From Paraburkholderia fynbosensis (GTDB lineage Bacteria > Pseudomonadota > Gammaproteobacteria > Burkholderiales > Burkholderiaceae): a DNA stretch of 64,000 nucleotides. This document shows positions 47,144 through 56,784 of the stretch, piece after piece (the stretch's first letter is position 1; each line of letters starts with the position of its first letter). Position numbers and translations under genes: made by a program. The DNA lies in the NCBI RefSeq assembly GCF_902859935.1, contig NZ_CADIKI010000007.1:186001-250000 (forward strand), written 5' to 3'. The notes below the pieces were generated by a model that searched no databases, was not told the DNA's origin, and saw nothing but the letters and a program-made list of their open reading frames with translations.

Positions 47144-47913
47144 GGCTGTCGTCCCGGCTGCTGTCCCTTCCATCGAACCGAGCGGCTGCCCAGTCGTAGC
47201 GATTTTAACGAACGAATGCACCGGTCGACATAATGCGGCCGGCCGGTGCCCGGCAGACGCGTCGGCACGCCCTCCGCGTGCGGCTTGCGCGGCAGATGCC
47301 CGGTGATCCACACCGTGCGGATGCCGAGACGCCGATAGTTCTTCAGATGCGAGCGCGTGTCTTCGACGAGGATCGCATCCTTGAGCGAGACATGGGCGTC
47401 GTGCATGGCCTTGCGCAACATCGCGTGATCGGGCTTGGCGCGCCAGCGCCGGCGATCGCGCATATGCTCGATGGCGATCACCTGCTCGAACAGACGCTCG
47501 ATGCGCAATTCGGCCAGCACCGCGCGCGCATACGCCTCAGGCGCGTTGGTCAGCACGATCTTGCGGCCCGGCAACGCCGCGACGAGGCGCGCAAGGCCGC
47601 GTTCGTGACGGATCATCGAGCCGAGATCGGGGAATGTGTGCACGACCTTCAGGAAGTCGATCGCGTCGAGCGGATGGTGGCGCGTCAGGCCAAGCAGCGC
47701 TGCGCCGTAGCGCTGCGTGTAGCCGGTGCGCAGACGGTTGGCTTCGTCGATGTCCACCTGCAGCGCGTCGATGATGTACTGCGTCATGCCGTGGTTGATC
47801 GCCGGGAAGATGGCGTGCGAGGCGTGGTGCAGCGTGTTGTCGAGATCGAACAGCCAGACCGGCTTGCCGCCTGCGATATGCGGACGACGGCGGCGAGAAG
47901 TGGGGGTGCGCAT
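47110..47913 (-). CDS. HAD-family pyrimidine 5'-nucleotidase
   Basis: A 267-residue HAD hydrolase, probably dephosphorylating pyrimidine monophosphates as in the yeast SDT1 and related proteins. The nucleophile motif is LFDLDNTLHH, motif II is IVLTNAPE, the conserved Lys is in RAKPDHAML, and motif IV is ILVEDTRSHL. A long Arg-rich C-terminus (about 235-267) runs into the slmA gene by 34 bases. The neighbourhood with argB and slmA is conserved in the order. Confidence 0.9.
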   Translation of the reverse strand: MRTPTSRRRRPHIAGGKPVWLFDLDNTLHHASHAIFPAINHGMTQYIIDALQVDIDEANRLRTGYTQRYGAALLGLTRHHPLDAIDFLKVVHTFPDLGSMIRHERGLARLVAALPGRKIVLTNAPEAYARAVLAELRIERLFEQVIAIEHMRDRRRWRAKPDHAMLRKAMHDAHVSLKDAILVEDTRSHLKNYRRLGIRTVWITGHLPRKPHAEGVPTRLPGTGRPHYVDRCIRSLKSLRLGSRSVRWKGQQPGRQPCSRSTNLTKP

Positions 47914-48099
47914 GGTGGAGAACGCCGTTCAGGCGCGGACGGTCGCTGCTCGCGGCGAACGTGGAGCGTTCGCGATGCGGGTGGCGGGAGAGAAGAAGAG
48001 TGCTGGCCGGTGTGCCACGAGCGCGCTTCGAGAGTGGTTGCGCACGCCGGACACCGCGCATTTGTCGGGCAGTGTGCCCGGCTGCGCAGCGTAACCGCA

Positions 48100-48140
48100 C
48101 GGCACACATGACGCGCCGTTGCGACGCGCCGTGTGTGCCG
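48100..48140 (-). terminator. Large hairpin downstream of argB
   Basis: CGGCACACA (48100-48108) pairs with TGTGTGCCG (48132-48140). The inner bases include two copies of GACGCGCCG. A second hairpin, CGGGCA-GTG-TGCCCG, lies close by at about 48066-48080. No U tract follows on the minus strand, so it would be a Rho-dependent or 3'-stabilising element rather than a classical terminator. Confidence 0.4.
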
Positions 48141-48169
48141 GGTTTGATGCTGGAGTCAATGCGCAGGCA

Positions 48170-49267
<1,098 letters not shown>

Positions 49268-49306
49268 TCACGCGGGCTCGCCAGTCGTGGCATCATCTCC
49301 TGATCG

Positions 49307-49558
49307 ATGCCTCGGCGCACGTCCCAGCCCGTCATGAAACCGTCCGCTTCCCGTTCGACCAACAGCCCGCGCTGTCCGCGCTGCGGTAATGCGTTCGATT
49401 GCGGCAAGCATGCGCAGCCGTTCGAGTGTTGGTGCCGCGAGATGCCGTCGTTACCGGCGGACAGGCTCGATCCGGCGCGCCCCTGTCTGTGTCCCGAATG
49501 TCTGGCCGGGGAGATTGCGCAAGCGGCTCATGCGGGACCGGGTGCCGGCTCGGCCTGA
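49307..49558 (+). CDS. Cysteine-rich CWC-type protein
   Basis: A small protein of 83 residues (74 if started at the ATG at 49334) with seven Cys in the pattern of the CWC family: CPRCGNAFDCG, ECWCREMP and CLCPECLAG. The Cys pairs could bind zinc or an Fe-S cluster. The molecular role of this family is unknown. It is in a short gap between argB and the TPR gene, plus strand, unlike both neighbours. The ribosome site is weak at either start. Confidence 0.75.
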   Translation: MPRRTSQPVMKPSASRSTNSPRCPRCGNAFDCGKHAQPFECWCREMPSLPADRLDPARPCLCPECLAGEIAQAAHAGPGAGSA

Positions 49559-49612
49559 TCTGGCTGTAGCACGCGGCGAGGCCGGCGCTCCGTCGGCGAA
49601 ACGCCGCAGAGC

Positions 49613-51250
49613 TTAGGCCGTGCGATGTTGGGCAGCCAACGTGCGCAGGTCGCGGGAGACCGCTTCCAGCGGCGGCTCCCATTCGCCGAACCGCGGCTGC
49701 CGGTACAGCGTCGCGCTCGGATACCACGGGCTGTCGTTGCGTTCGAGCAGCCAGACCCAGTGCGGATTGACGTCGAGCAGCACCCACGTGCGCTGGCCGA
49801 GCGCGCCGCTCAGATGCGCGACGGACGTGCACACCGTGATGACCAGATCGAGTTCGCTGACGAACGCGGCGGTGTCGTCGAAAGTCGCGAATTCGGCGGT
49901 GTGGTCGGTCATCGGCAGACCGGCCGCTCGCGCGGCGGTCACGTCGGCGTCCGCGCCCGGTTGCAGCGAGTAGAACGCCACGTCCTGCATGCCGCCGAAA
50001 TGGGCCGCGTAGCGTTCCCATCCGACACGCCGGAACGAATTGCGCTGATGGCCAAGGCTGCCGGTCCACGCGAGTCCGACCTTGAGCCGCGATTCCCCTC
50101 CGAGCCGCTTGCGCCACGAGTCGCGCGCCGACGCTTGCGCAAACAGATACGGCGAGGCAGCCGGAATCGTTTCCTCGCGCGTCTCGAACATCAATGGCAG
50201 GCTGAGCAGCGGAATTTCATAGTCGAACGGCGGTAGCGTTTCGACGCCTCCACCGGCGGAGTATTCGTCCACATGGCTGCCGAGGCTGCGCGCAAGCAGC
50301 GCGCCCATGTGCGGAAACGAATTCCACGACAATCGGCCGCCCTCGCGATGAACACGCTCGGCCAGCATCGGGATATAGCGGCTGAATTGCAGCAGGTCGC
50401 CCATGCCCTGTTCGCCCCACACCAGCAGAGTCTTGCCCGCGAGCGGTTCGCCACGCCAGGCGGGCGCCGGCATCTGCGGACGGCCACCGCGGAGTTCCTG
50501 CGAGCCGTCCCAACGCGCCTCGTGCGACAGCCAGCCGTTCGCGTACTCGCCGCGCACGAGTTGCAGCATCCCGAGACCGGCGCGCATCGTGGCGTCATGC
50601 GGCGCCAGCGTGCAGGCCGTTGTCGCGGCGTGTTCGGCTTCGCTCCAGCGTTGCGCTTCGCGTAGCGCCAGCGCATAGTTGTTGTGCGACAGCGGGCTGT
50701 GCGGCGCGCATTGCACGGCGCGTGCGCCCGCTTCCAGCGCATGCGGCAGATCCATGCTCAAGCGATACGTGTTGGTGAGATTGATCCAGCCGTCGCCATT
50801 GCCGGGTTCGTCGCGAACCGCGCTTTCCAGCAACGCCCGTTGTTCGTCCAGGTCCCCGCCGCTGAGTATCAGCGCGGCGGCGAGATTGTTGCGCAATTGC
50901 GGCAAGGTCGGTTCGATGGCGAGCGCGCGACGATACGGGGCGACGGCTTCGCGATGCAGATTGGCGATCTGCAGCGCGAAGCCGAGACGAAAGTGCGTAA
51001 GAGCGCGATGCGGATCGAGTTGAGCAATAATGGCGGCGAGCTCGATCGCGTCGCGCTGACGATGCTGTTCGGAGAATCTTGCGATGAGTGCGGCGAGCGA
51101 AGCGTCGTCGAGTGGATGCAGCTGCGCCGCCGCCTCGAAACAGGCAGCCTCCGTTGCCGCGCTACCGCTTTCCCTCGCTGCGGCGGCATCGCGCAAATAA
51201 TTCAGGAAAGCTGATGAGGCGTCGGCTTCGCGGTCGGAGGTAGGCGGCAT
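49613..51250 (-). CDS. TPR protein with a glycosyltransferase-like C-terminus
   Basis: A 545-residue protein. The N-terminal half (about 35-270) has TPR repeats (IEPTLPQLRNNLAAALILSG and SHNNYALALREAQRWSEAE, in part). The C-terminal half (about 290-540) resembles the second half of heptosyltransferase/O-GlcNAc-like enzymes with LLVWGEQGMGDLLQFSRY, LKVGLAWTGS and LVITVCTSVAHLSGALG. This type may glycosylate proteins or surface structures, but donor and acceptor are unknown. The ATG at 51250 is the first sensible start. It diverges from regB. Confidence 0.85.
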   Translation of the reverse strand: MPPTSDREADASSAFLNYLRDAAAARESGSAATEAACFEAAAQLHPLDDASLAALIARFSEQHRQRDAIELAAIIAQLDPHRALTHFRLGFALQIANLHREAVAPYRRALAIEPTLPQLRNNLAAALILSGGDLDEQRALLESAVRDEPGNGDGWINLTNTYRLSMDLPHALEAGARAVQCAPHSPLSHNNYALALREAQRWSEAEHAATTACTLAPHDATMRAGLGMLQLVRGEYANGWLSHEARWDGSQELRGGRPQMPAPAWRGEPLAGKTLLVWGEQGMGDLLQFSRYIPMLAERVHREGGRLSWNSFPHMGALLARSLGSHVDEYSAGGGVETLPPFDYEIPLLSLPLMFETREETIPAASPYLFAQASARDSWRKRLGGESRLKVGLAWTGSLGHQRNSFRRVGWERYAAHFGGMQDVAFYSLQPGADADVTAARAAGLPMTDHTAEFATFDDTAAFVSELDLVITVCTSVAHLSGALGQRTWVLLDVNPHWVWLLERNDSPWYPSATLYRQPRFGEWEPPLEAVSRDLRTLAAQHRTA

Positions 51251-51376
51251 GGAACGGTTGCGCGGCGCGGGCGCCGATGACGAAAGACCGGACCATACGA
51301 CGCTGTCGCAAAAGCAATATGTTACCGGCGGCACCGCTGCAAAGTAAGTCGGAGTATTCCGAACGGGTGGATTAAA

Positions 51377-52693
51377 GTGATGCACCGTATAACCAACACC
51401 GGCCGGGTCAATCTTGGCCATCTGTTCTGGCTGCGCAGCCTCGCCATCATTGGTCAGCTCATGACGATCGCATTCGTGCAGATCTTCATCGGCGTGAACC
51501 TGCCGCTGCCCGCGATGCTGCTCGTGATCGCGCTCGAAGTGCTGTTCAACGCGCTCACGTGGTGGCGCGTGTCGCAGCAACGGCCCGAGTCGAACATGGA
51601 ATTGTTCGGCCAGATCTGGGTCGATCTCGGCGCGTTGTCCGCGTTGCTGTTTCTCTCCGGCGGCACCACGAATCCATTCGTTTCGCTCTACCTGCCGTCG
51701 CTCGCGATTGCCGCCGCAGTGTTGCCGTGGCAACTGATGGCATGGCTCGCGGCGTTCGCCGTGACCTGCTACGCGGTGCTCGGTTTCGATTCCGTGCCCC
51801 TCAATCTCGACAACCCCGCAAACCTCTTCGACTACTACCGCGCCGGCATGTGGGTCAACTTCATGGTCAGCGTCGGGCTGATTGCATGGTTCGTCGCGCG
51901 TATGTCGCGAGCGCTGCGGCTACGTGACGCAGCGCTCGGAGAAGCGCAGCAGCGCTTGCTTCAGGACGAACGCGCGGTCGCGCTCGGCGTGCAGGCCGCC
52001 ACCGTCGCTCACGAAATAGGTACGCCTCTGTCTACAATCGCGATGTTGTCCGAAGAATTGCGCGACGCGGCACGCAGCGACAAAGGGCTCGCACCGTACA
52101 GTGCCGATCTCGAACTGCTCGAACAGCAGATGACGTTATGCACGTCGGCGCTGGCCCGCTTACGCAGCCGCGCGTCGACGACAACCAATCGACAGCCGGT
52201 CGGCGAGTGGCTCGAATCGTTTGCCGAGCAGTGGCGCCTGCGTCATCCGCATGTGAAGTTCGAACGGGTCGGCGCACCACCCGCGGACGTCAGTCTCGAC
52301 GACACGGTGGCCGTCAGCCAGATCCTCACGATCCTGCTCGACAACGCCGCGCGCGCGAGCCGCGATCACGTGACGCTGTCGTGCGCGCTCGATCCACGCG
52401 GCGAGAAAGTCGTGTTCGAAGTCTGCGACGCGGGCCCCGGGATTCCGGCTGCACTGCGCGGCTCCCTTGGCGCGACGCCGGTGGACAGCACACAGGGCGG
52501 TCACGGTGTCGGCCTTTATCTGGCCTTCTCGGCGGCGTCGCGTCTGAAGGGTTCGATCGAGCTGACCGACGTCAGCGCGATCAAGCCGCGCGGCACGCGT
52601 GCGGTGCTGAAACTTCCGCTCGCCGGCGGGCGCAAATTTTCTGGCGCGGGCCGTCAAGGCGCCACGCCATCCAACACGGAGAAACAGGCATGA
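51377..52693 (+). CDS. regB: RegB/PrrB-type redox sensor kinase
   Basis: A 438-residue membrane kinase of the RegB type. About six membrane helices span 12-180, and the ubiquinone-site motif GGTTNPF occurs at 95-101. The phosphoacceptor is His212 in VAHEIGTPLSTIAML, followed by the redox-sensitive Cys255 (EQQMTLCTSALARL) in the place of Rhodobacter Cys265, then the ATP-binding domain (DNAARAS, DAGPGIP, GHGVGLYLA). The GTG at 51377 is followed by an ATG at 51380, either of which may be used. The stop overlaps regA by four bases. It likely senses quinone redox state to control respiratory genes. Confidence 0.93.
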   Translation: MMHRITNTGRVNLGHLFWLRSLAIIGQLMTIAFVQIFIGVNLPLPAMLLVIALEVLFNALTWWRVSQQRPESNMELFGQIWVDLGALSALLFLSGGTTNPFVSLYLPSLAIAAAVLPWQLMAWLAAFAVTCYAVLGFDSVPLNLDNPANLFDYYRAGMWVNFMVSVGLIAWFVARMSRALRLRDAALGEAQQRLLQDERAVALGVQAATVAHEIGTPLSTIAMLSEELRDAARSDKGLAPYSADLELLEQQMTLCTSALARLRSRASTTTNRQPVGEWLESFAEQWRLRHPHVKFERVGAPPADVSLDDTVAVSQILTILLDNAARASRDHVTLSCALDPRGEKVVFEVCDAGPGIPAALRGSLGATPVDSTQGGHGVGLYLAFSAASRLKGSIELTDVSAIKPRGTRAVLKLPLAGGRKFSGAGRQGATPSNTEKQA

Positions 52694-53232
52694 GCGAAAA
52701 GAATTTTCTGGTGATCGACGACGATGAGGTGTTCTCCGGCATCCTCGCTCGCGGTCTGACGCGGCGCGGTTACACGGTGAGCGAAGCGCACAACGCGGAC
52801 GAGGCGATCAAGCTGGCGAACCAGCAGAAGTTCAGCCAGATCACGGTGGATCTGCACCTCGGCAACGACTCGGGCCTGACGCTCGTCGCGCCGTTGCGCG
52901 ATCTGCAGCCCGACGCGCGCATGCTGGTGCTGACCGGCTATGCGAGCATCGCCACCGCGGTGCAGGCGGTGAAAGACGGCGCGGACAACTACCTCGCGAA
53001 GCCCGCCAACGTCGAGACGATCTTATCGGCGCTGCAAACCGAAGCGAGCGCGCTGCAAGCGGAAGAGGCGATCGAACATCCCACGCCGTTGTCGGTGGCG
53101 CGTCTGGAGTGGGAGCATATTCAGCGCGTGCTGGCCGAACACGGCGGCAATATTTCGGCCACGGCGCGGGCCTTGAACATGCATCGTCGAACGTTGCAGC
53201 GCAAGCTGGCGAAGCGGCCGGTCAAACAGTAA
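52690..53232 (+). CDS. regA: RegA/PrrA-type response regulator
   Basis: A 180-residue regulator with a receiver domain (phospho-Asp54 in TVDLHLGND, LTGYASIATAV, the KPAN Lys) and a short linker followed by a Fis-type helix-turn-helix at the C-terminus (HGGNISATARALNMHRRTL, partly quoted), identical in layout to RegA/ActR/PrrA. It is translated from an ATG that overlaps the regB stop. Target operons are not visible nearby. A strong terminator follows. Confidence 0.95.
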   Translation: MSEKNFLVIDDDEVFSGILARGLTRRGYTVSEAHNADEAIKLANQQKFSQITVDLHLGNDSGLTLVAPLRDLQPDARMLVLTGYASIATAVQAVKDGADNYLAKPANVETILSALQTEASALQAEEAIEHPTPLSVARLEWEHIQRVLAEHGGNISATARALNMHRRTLQRKLAKRPVKQ

Positions 53233-53267
53233 GTCGTTCTACTTCGACGTAAGCAATGTGACAAAGG

Positions 53268-53307
53268 AAAAACGGGCTGCCTTCGATTAAGGCAGCCCGT
53301 TTTTTTG
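53268..53307. terminator. Bidirectional terminator between regA and hslU
   Basis: AAACGGGCTGCCTT (53270-53283), a five-base loop and AAGGCAGCCCGTTT (53289-53302), with further T to 53306 on the plus side and A upstream for the minus side. It serves the convergent pair. Confidence 0.95.
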
Positions 53308-53374
53308 TGCGTCAGATTTGATCTGCGTCAGCCAATATGAACAACCTGACGCAGCATGTGCATGAACACGGATA

Positions 53375-54721
53375 TCACAGCACGTAACGCGACAGATCTT
53401 CGTCTTCCGCCACTTCGTTCAGCGCGCGATCGACATACGCCGCGTCGATCTGCACGGCTCTGCCCGAGTGGTTGCCCGCCGAGAACGACACCTCTTCGAG
53501 CAGTTTTTCGATGACCGTGTAAAGACGCCGCGCGCCGATGTTCTCGGTCTTCTCGTTGACCGAGTAAGCGATCTCGGCCAAGCGCCGAATCCCGTCGTCG
53601 GCGAATTCGAGATGCACGTCTTCAGTGGCGAGCAGTGCCTGATACTGCTTGACGAGGCTCGCATCGGTCGACACGAGGATCGATTCGAAGTCGTTCACCG
53701 ACAGCGAGTCGAGTTCGACGCGAATCGGAAAGCGGCCTTGCAGTTCGGGAATCAGATCGCTCGGCTTGGCCAGATGAAACGCGCCGCTCGCGATAAACAG
53801 AATGTGATCGGTCTTCACCATCCCGTACTTGGTGTTGATCGTGGTGCCTTCGACGAGCGGCAGCAGATCGCGCTGCACACCCTGGCGGGACACTTCGCCG
53901 CCGCCGGCTTCGCTGCGCGACGCGATCTTGTCGATCTCGTCGAGGAACACGATGCCGTTCTGCTCGACGTTCTGCACCGCCTTGGTTTTCACCTCTTCGT
54001 CGTTGAGCATCTTGCCGGCTTCTTCGTCGGTGAGCACCTTCAGCGCTTCCTTCACCTTCATCTTGCGGCGCGCCTTCTTGCCGCCGCCGATGTTCGCGAA
54101 CATCGAACGGATCTGCTCGGTCATGTCTTCCATGCCCGGCGGCCCCATGATGTCCATGCCCGCTTGCGGCTGTTCGATGTCGAGTTCGATTTCCTTGTCG
54201 TCGAGCAGGCCTTCACGCAGACGCTTGCGGAACGTTTGACGCGTGGTGCTGCTTTCGTCGGCGGTGTCGGCGGCGCTCGAACTCGCACCGAAACCGACCG
54301 GGCGTGCGCTCGGCAGCAGGATGTCGAGAATGCGGTCTTCAGCCTGGTCGCCGGCCTTGGTCCGCACTTTGCGCATTTCCGTTTCGCGAGTCTGCTTGAC
54401 CGAAATCTCGATCAGATCGCGCACGATGCTGTCCACGTCGCGGCCCACATAACCGACTTCGGTGAACTTGGTGGCTTCGATCTTGATGAACGGTGCATCC
54501 GCGAGCTTCGCCAGACGCCGCGCGATTTCGGTTTTGCCGACGCCGGTCGGTCCGATCATCAGAATGTTCTTCGGCGTGATTTCCTGGCGCAGCGGGTCTT
54601 CGACCTGCTGACGGCGCCAGCGGTTGCGCAGCGCGACGGCCACGGCTTTTTTCGCGCGGCCTTGGCCGATGATGTGTTTGTCGAGTTCGGAGACGATCTC
54701 GGCAGGGGTCATTGTGCTCAT
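53375..54721 (-). CDS. hslU: HslU, ATPase of the HslUV protease
   Basis: An AAA+ unfoldase of 448 residues that feeds proteins to HslV. The Walker A is GPTGVGKT (57-64), the Walker B region [12 protein letters not shown], followed by the intermediate domain (about 110-240) with [13 protein letters not shown], the Arg finger segment [11 protein letters not shown] and the C-terminal [10 protein letters not shown] that inserts into HslV. The ATG at 54721 has AAGGA six bases before it. It follows hslV by nine bases. Confidence 0.98.
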   Translation of the reverse strand: MSTMTPAEIVSELDKHIIGQGRAKKAVAVALRNRWRRQQVEDPLRQEITPKNILMIGPTGVGKTEIARRLAKLADAPFIKIEATKFTEVGYVGRDVDSIVRDLIEISVKQTRETEMRKVRTKAGDQAEDRILDILLPSARPVGFGASSSAADTADESSTTRQTFRKRLREGLLDDKEIELDIEQPQAGMDIMGPPGMEDMTEQIRSMFANIGGGKKARRKMKVKEALKVLTDEEAGKMLNDEEVKTKAVQNVEQNGIVFLDEIDKIASRSEAGGGEVSRQGVQRDLLPLVEGTTINTKYGMVKTDHILFIASGAFHLAKPSDLIPELQGRFPIRVELDSLSVNDFESILVSTDASLVKQYQALLATEDVHLEFADDGIRRLAEIAYSVNEKTENIGARRLYTVIEKLLEEVSFSAGNHSGRAVQIDAAYVDRALNEVAEDEDLSRYVL

Positions 54722-54730
54722 CGTGGGTCC

Positions 54731-55267
54731 TTACTCGATCGTCTCGATAACGCGGTTGTGGTTCGTGTAGATGCACATGTCGCCGGCAATCTCCAGCGAC
54801 TTCTCCACGATTTCGCGGGGCGACAGCTCGGTGTTGTCGGTGAGCGCTTTCGCGGCGGCCTGCGCGTAAGCGCCGCCCGAGCCGATCGCGCAGATGCCGC
54901 CTTCCGGATCGAGCACGTCGCCGTTGCCGGTGATGACGAGGGTGGTGGTCGCGTCGGCGGCGATCAGCATCGCTTCCAGACGACGCAGCATGCGGTCGGT
55001 GCGCCAGTCTTTCGCGAGTTCAACGGCGGCGCGCGTGAGGTTGCCCTGATGTTTTTCCAGCTTCGCTTCGAAGCGGTCGAGCAGCGAGAAGGCGTCGGCC
55101 GTGCCGCCGGCGAAGCCGACCAGAACCTTGCCGTTATAGATGCGCCGGACCTTCTTGGCACCGCCTTTCATGACGATGTTGCCCAGCGTCACCTGGCCGT
55201 CGCCGCCGAGCGCGACCTTGTCGCCGCGGCGGACGGAGACGATCGTCGTGCCGTGAAATTGCTCCAT
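54731..55267 (-). CDS. hslV: HslV, peptidase of the HslUV protease
   Basis: A threonine peptidase that forms two stacked hexamers. The 178-residue precursor starts [15 protein letters not shown]; cleavage after Gly6 would expose the catalytic Thr. The [19 protein letters not shown] and [12 protein letters not shown] segments are standard. The operon is hslV-hslU. A sigma32-like promoter lies upstream at 55400-55426. GAGGA precedes the ATG. Confidence 0.98.
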   Translation of the reverse strand: MEQFHGTTIVSVRRGDKVALGGDGQVTLGNIVMKGGAKKVRRIYNGKVLVGFAGGTADAFSLLDRFEAKLEKHQGNLTRAAVELAKDWRTDRMLRRLEAMLIAADATTTLVITGNGDVLDPEGGICAIGSGGAYAQAAAKALTDNTELSPREIVEKSLEIAGDMCIYTNHNRVIETIE

Positions 55268-55399
55268 ATGCGTTCCTCTTTGCAAAACGGGTAGGACGCG
55301 GCAGCGCGACGCGCTACCGCATGAATCCTGAAAACGGACGGCGCGCGACGCTGTAATTCGACTGGTCGGCGCGCGCTCGTGCAGCGCATGTTCGATTTA

Positions 55400-55426
55400 T
55401 TTTAGGGCGTGCGCGGTCATATCAAG
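55400..55426 (-). promoter_or_regulatory. Sigma32-like promoter of hslVU
   Basis: On the minus strand CTTGATA (55426-55420), a 12-base spacer and CCCTAAAA (55407-55400), about 130 bases before hslV. HslVU is a heat-shock operon in many proteobacteria, which supports the call. The spacer is one base short of the usual range. Confidence 0.5.
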
Positions 55427-55634
55427 AGCTGCCGAATGGCATAAGACAAAAAACCGGGGATTGGGTGCGTGCGCGGCAATGGTGCAGCGGCGGGCGGTGC
55501 GAACGGGCAAGTTTCGCCGCGAGGCGCCTCATGCCGCGAAAAACGCCGAGCGTCGGATGTCGAACCGCATCGCCGAAACCGAACAGCGGCAGGCATGAAA
55601 CCGCTTCACAATGCGGCACACGACTGCGTCGCAC

Positions 55635-55667
55635 AAAAGAAAAAAGGCGCACGTTTCACCGTGCGCC
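55635..55667 (-). terminator. Intrinsic terminator of dksA
   Basis: On the minus strand GGCGCACG, a six-base loop, CGTGCGCC, then TTTTTTCTTTT. It lies 53 bases after the dksA stop. Confidence 0.92.
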
Positions 55668-55719
55668 TCTCGACGAAGCAGCGTGTCAGGGCGCGGAGCC
55701 GAAGCCGCGCCACAGGCTT

Positions 55720-56139
55720 TCAGTCGCCGAACAGCTTCTGGCGCAGTTCGCGGCGTTCCTGCGCTTCGAGCGACAGGGTTGCCGTGGGCCGCGCGAGCAG
55801 ACGCGGAATGCCAATCGGCTCACCGGTTTCCTCGCACCAGCCGTAGTCGCCGGAATCGATGCGCGCGATCGATTGCTGCACCTTCTTCAGCAGCTTGCGT
55901 TCGCGGTCGCGCGTGCGCAGTTCGAGCGCATGCTCTTCCTCGATCGTTGCACGGTCGGCCGGGTCCGGCACGATTACGGTTTCGCGCAGGTTTTCGGTCG
56001 TCTGGCCGGCATTGCGGAGAATGTCCGCCTGCAGCTGTTCGAGCTTGTTCTTGAAGAAGGCGAGCTGATCCTCATTCATGTAATCCTTGTCGCTCATCTT
56101 CAGGATTTCGGCTTCGGTCAAGAGTCGTTTCGTCGTCAT
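55720..56139 (-). CDS. dksA: RNA polymerase-binding protein DksA (single-Cys type)
   Basis: Binds the polymerase secondary channel and, with ppGpp, tunes rRNA and amino-acid promoters. The 139 residues contain the coiled coil (about 25-95) with the acidic tip DPADRA (59-64) and the C-terminal zinc-finger region. Only one of the four zinc Cys remains (Cys102 in YGWCEETGEPIGI); the second pair is replaced in TLSLEAQERREL. A zinc-free DksA is therefore expected, as described for DksA2-like proteins. ATG at 56139 fits. It is separated by 450 bases from hslV. Confidence 0.95.
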   Translation of the reverse strand: MTTKRLLTEAEILKMSDKDYMNEDQLAFFKNKLEQLQADILRNAGQTTENLRETVIVPDPADRATIEEEHALELRTRDRERKLLKKVQQSIARIDSGDYGWCEETGEPIGIPRLLARPTATLSLEAQERRELRQKLFGD

Positions 56140-56784
56140 CTGGCTTACTTCTTCAATGTGAGGCAAAACTCTTACATAGTGCCCGCACTTTCGTATTGCC
56201 CGCAAAGGCGCCTCGAGGACGCGGAAGCGCGAAGGCGGGCACGAACGGTGGACTGTCGTGACGCCGGAGCGCCTGGCGCCCACACGCCGGGCGTCGCAAC
56301 GCCAATGCGGGGCCGAACTCCTCTGGAAACCGATTCTCAAATGCTCCTGAGGTATTGCTTGCCGGCAGCGCACCTTGTCAGGCAGTGCCGGCCGGCATGA
56401 TCGGCGTAGTACCCGGACAAGTTTTTTCCGGCGCCGCTTCAGGCCCGGCGCGACCTACGCGCTGACCGGGCAATTCGTTGTCATTCTCCAGTGGGGACGT
56501 ATTGTAACTGAATCACAATCCGGTACCGCAACTAGCGAAAATCTCCTTACAGCGCACCGATATCCCGAAAATATAACGCGCGCACGACCAAAAAGCGATG
56601 GTCGTGCACGTATTAATACAGCAGGGTTTTCACGCGCTTTTCATTCGCGTGACTTGTTCGGGCCTTGCAACCTGACGTCGGGCGCATTCGGCAGATGATT
56701 AGCGCCACGCATACGGCGACATGTGGCGAGCGCAGCAGCGCGGCGTGTGCCGCGCCGCTGCCGCAGCACGGCAAGCGCCCGCGC
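56140..56784. other. Large noncoding region with three palindromes
   Basis: About 645 bases with no supported gene. Between 56582 and 56652 are a 9-base hairpin (GCACGACCA/TGGTCGTGC, 56582-56607), the perfect palindrome GTATTAATAC (56610-56619) and a 7-base hairpin (TCACGCG/CGCGTGA, 56630-56652). The dksA promoter should lie near 56150-56250 but I cannot identify a clear pair of boxes. Confidence 0.5.

Larger units (their letters stand above)
55268..55719. other. Intergenic region between hslV and dksA
   Basis: About 450 bases with the hslV promoter region (55380-55440) and the dksA terminator (55635-55667). Nothing else is supported; open frames here have no ribosome site or recognisable product. 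Confidence 0.5.
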
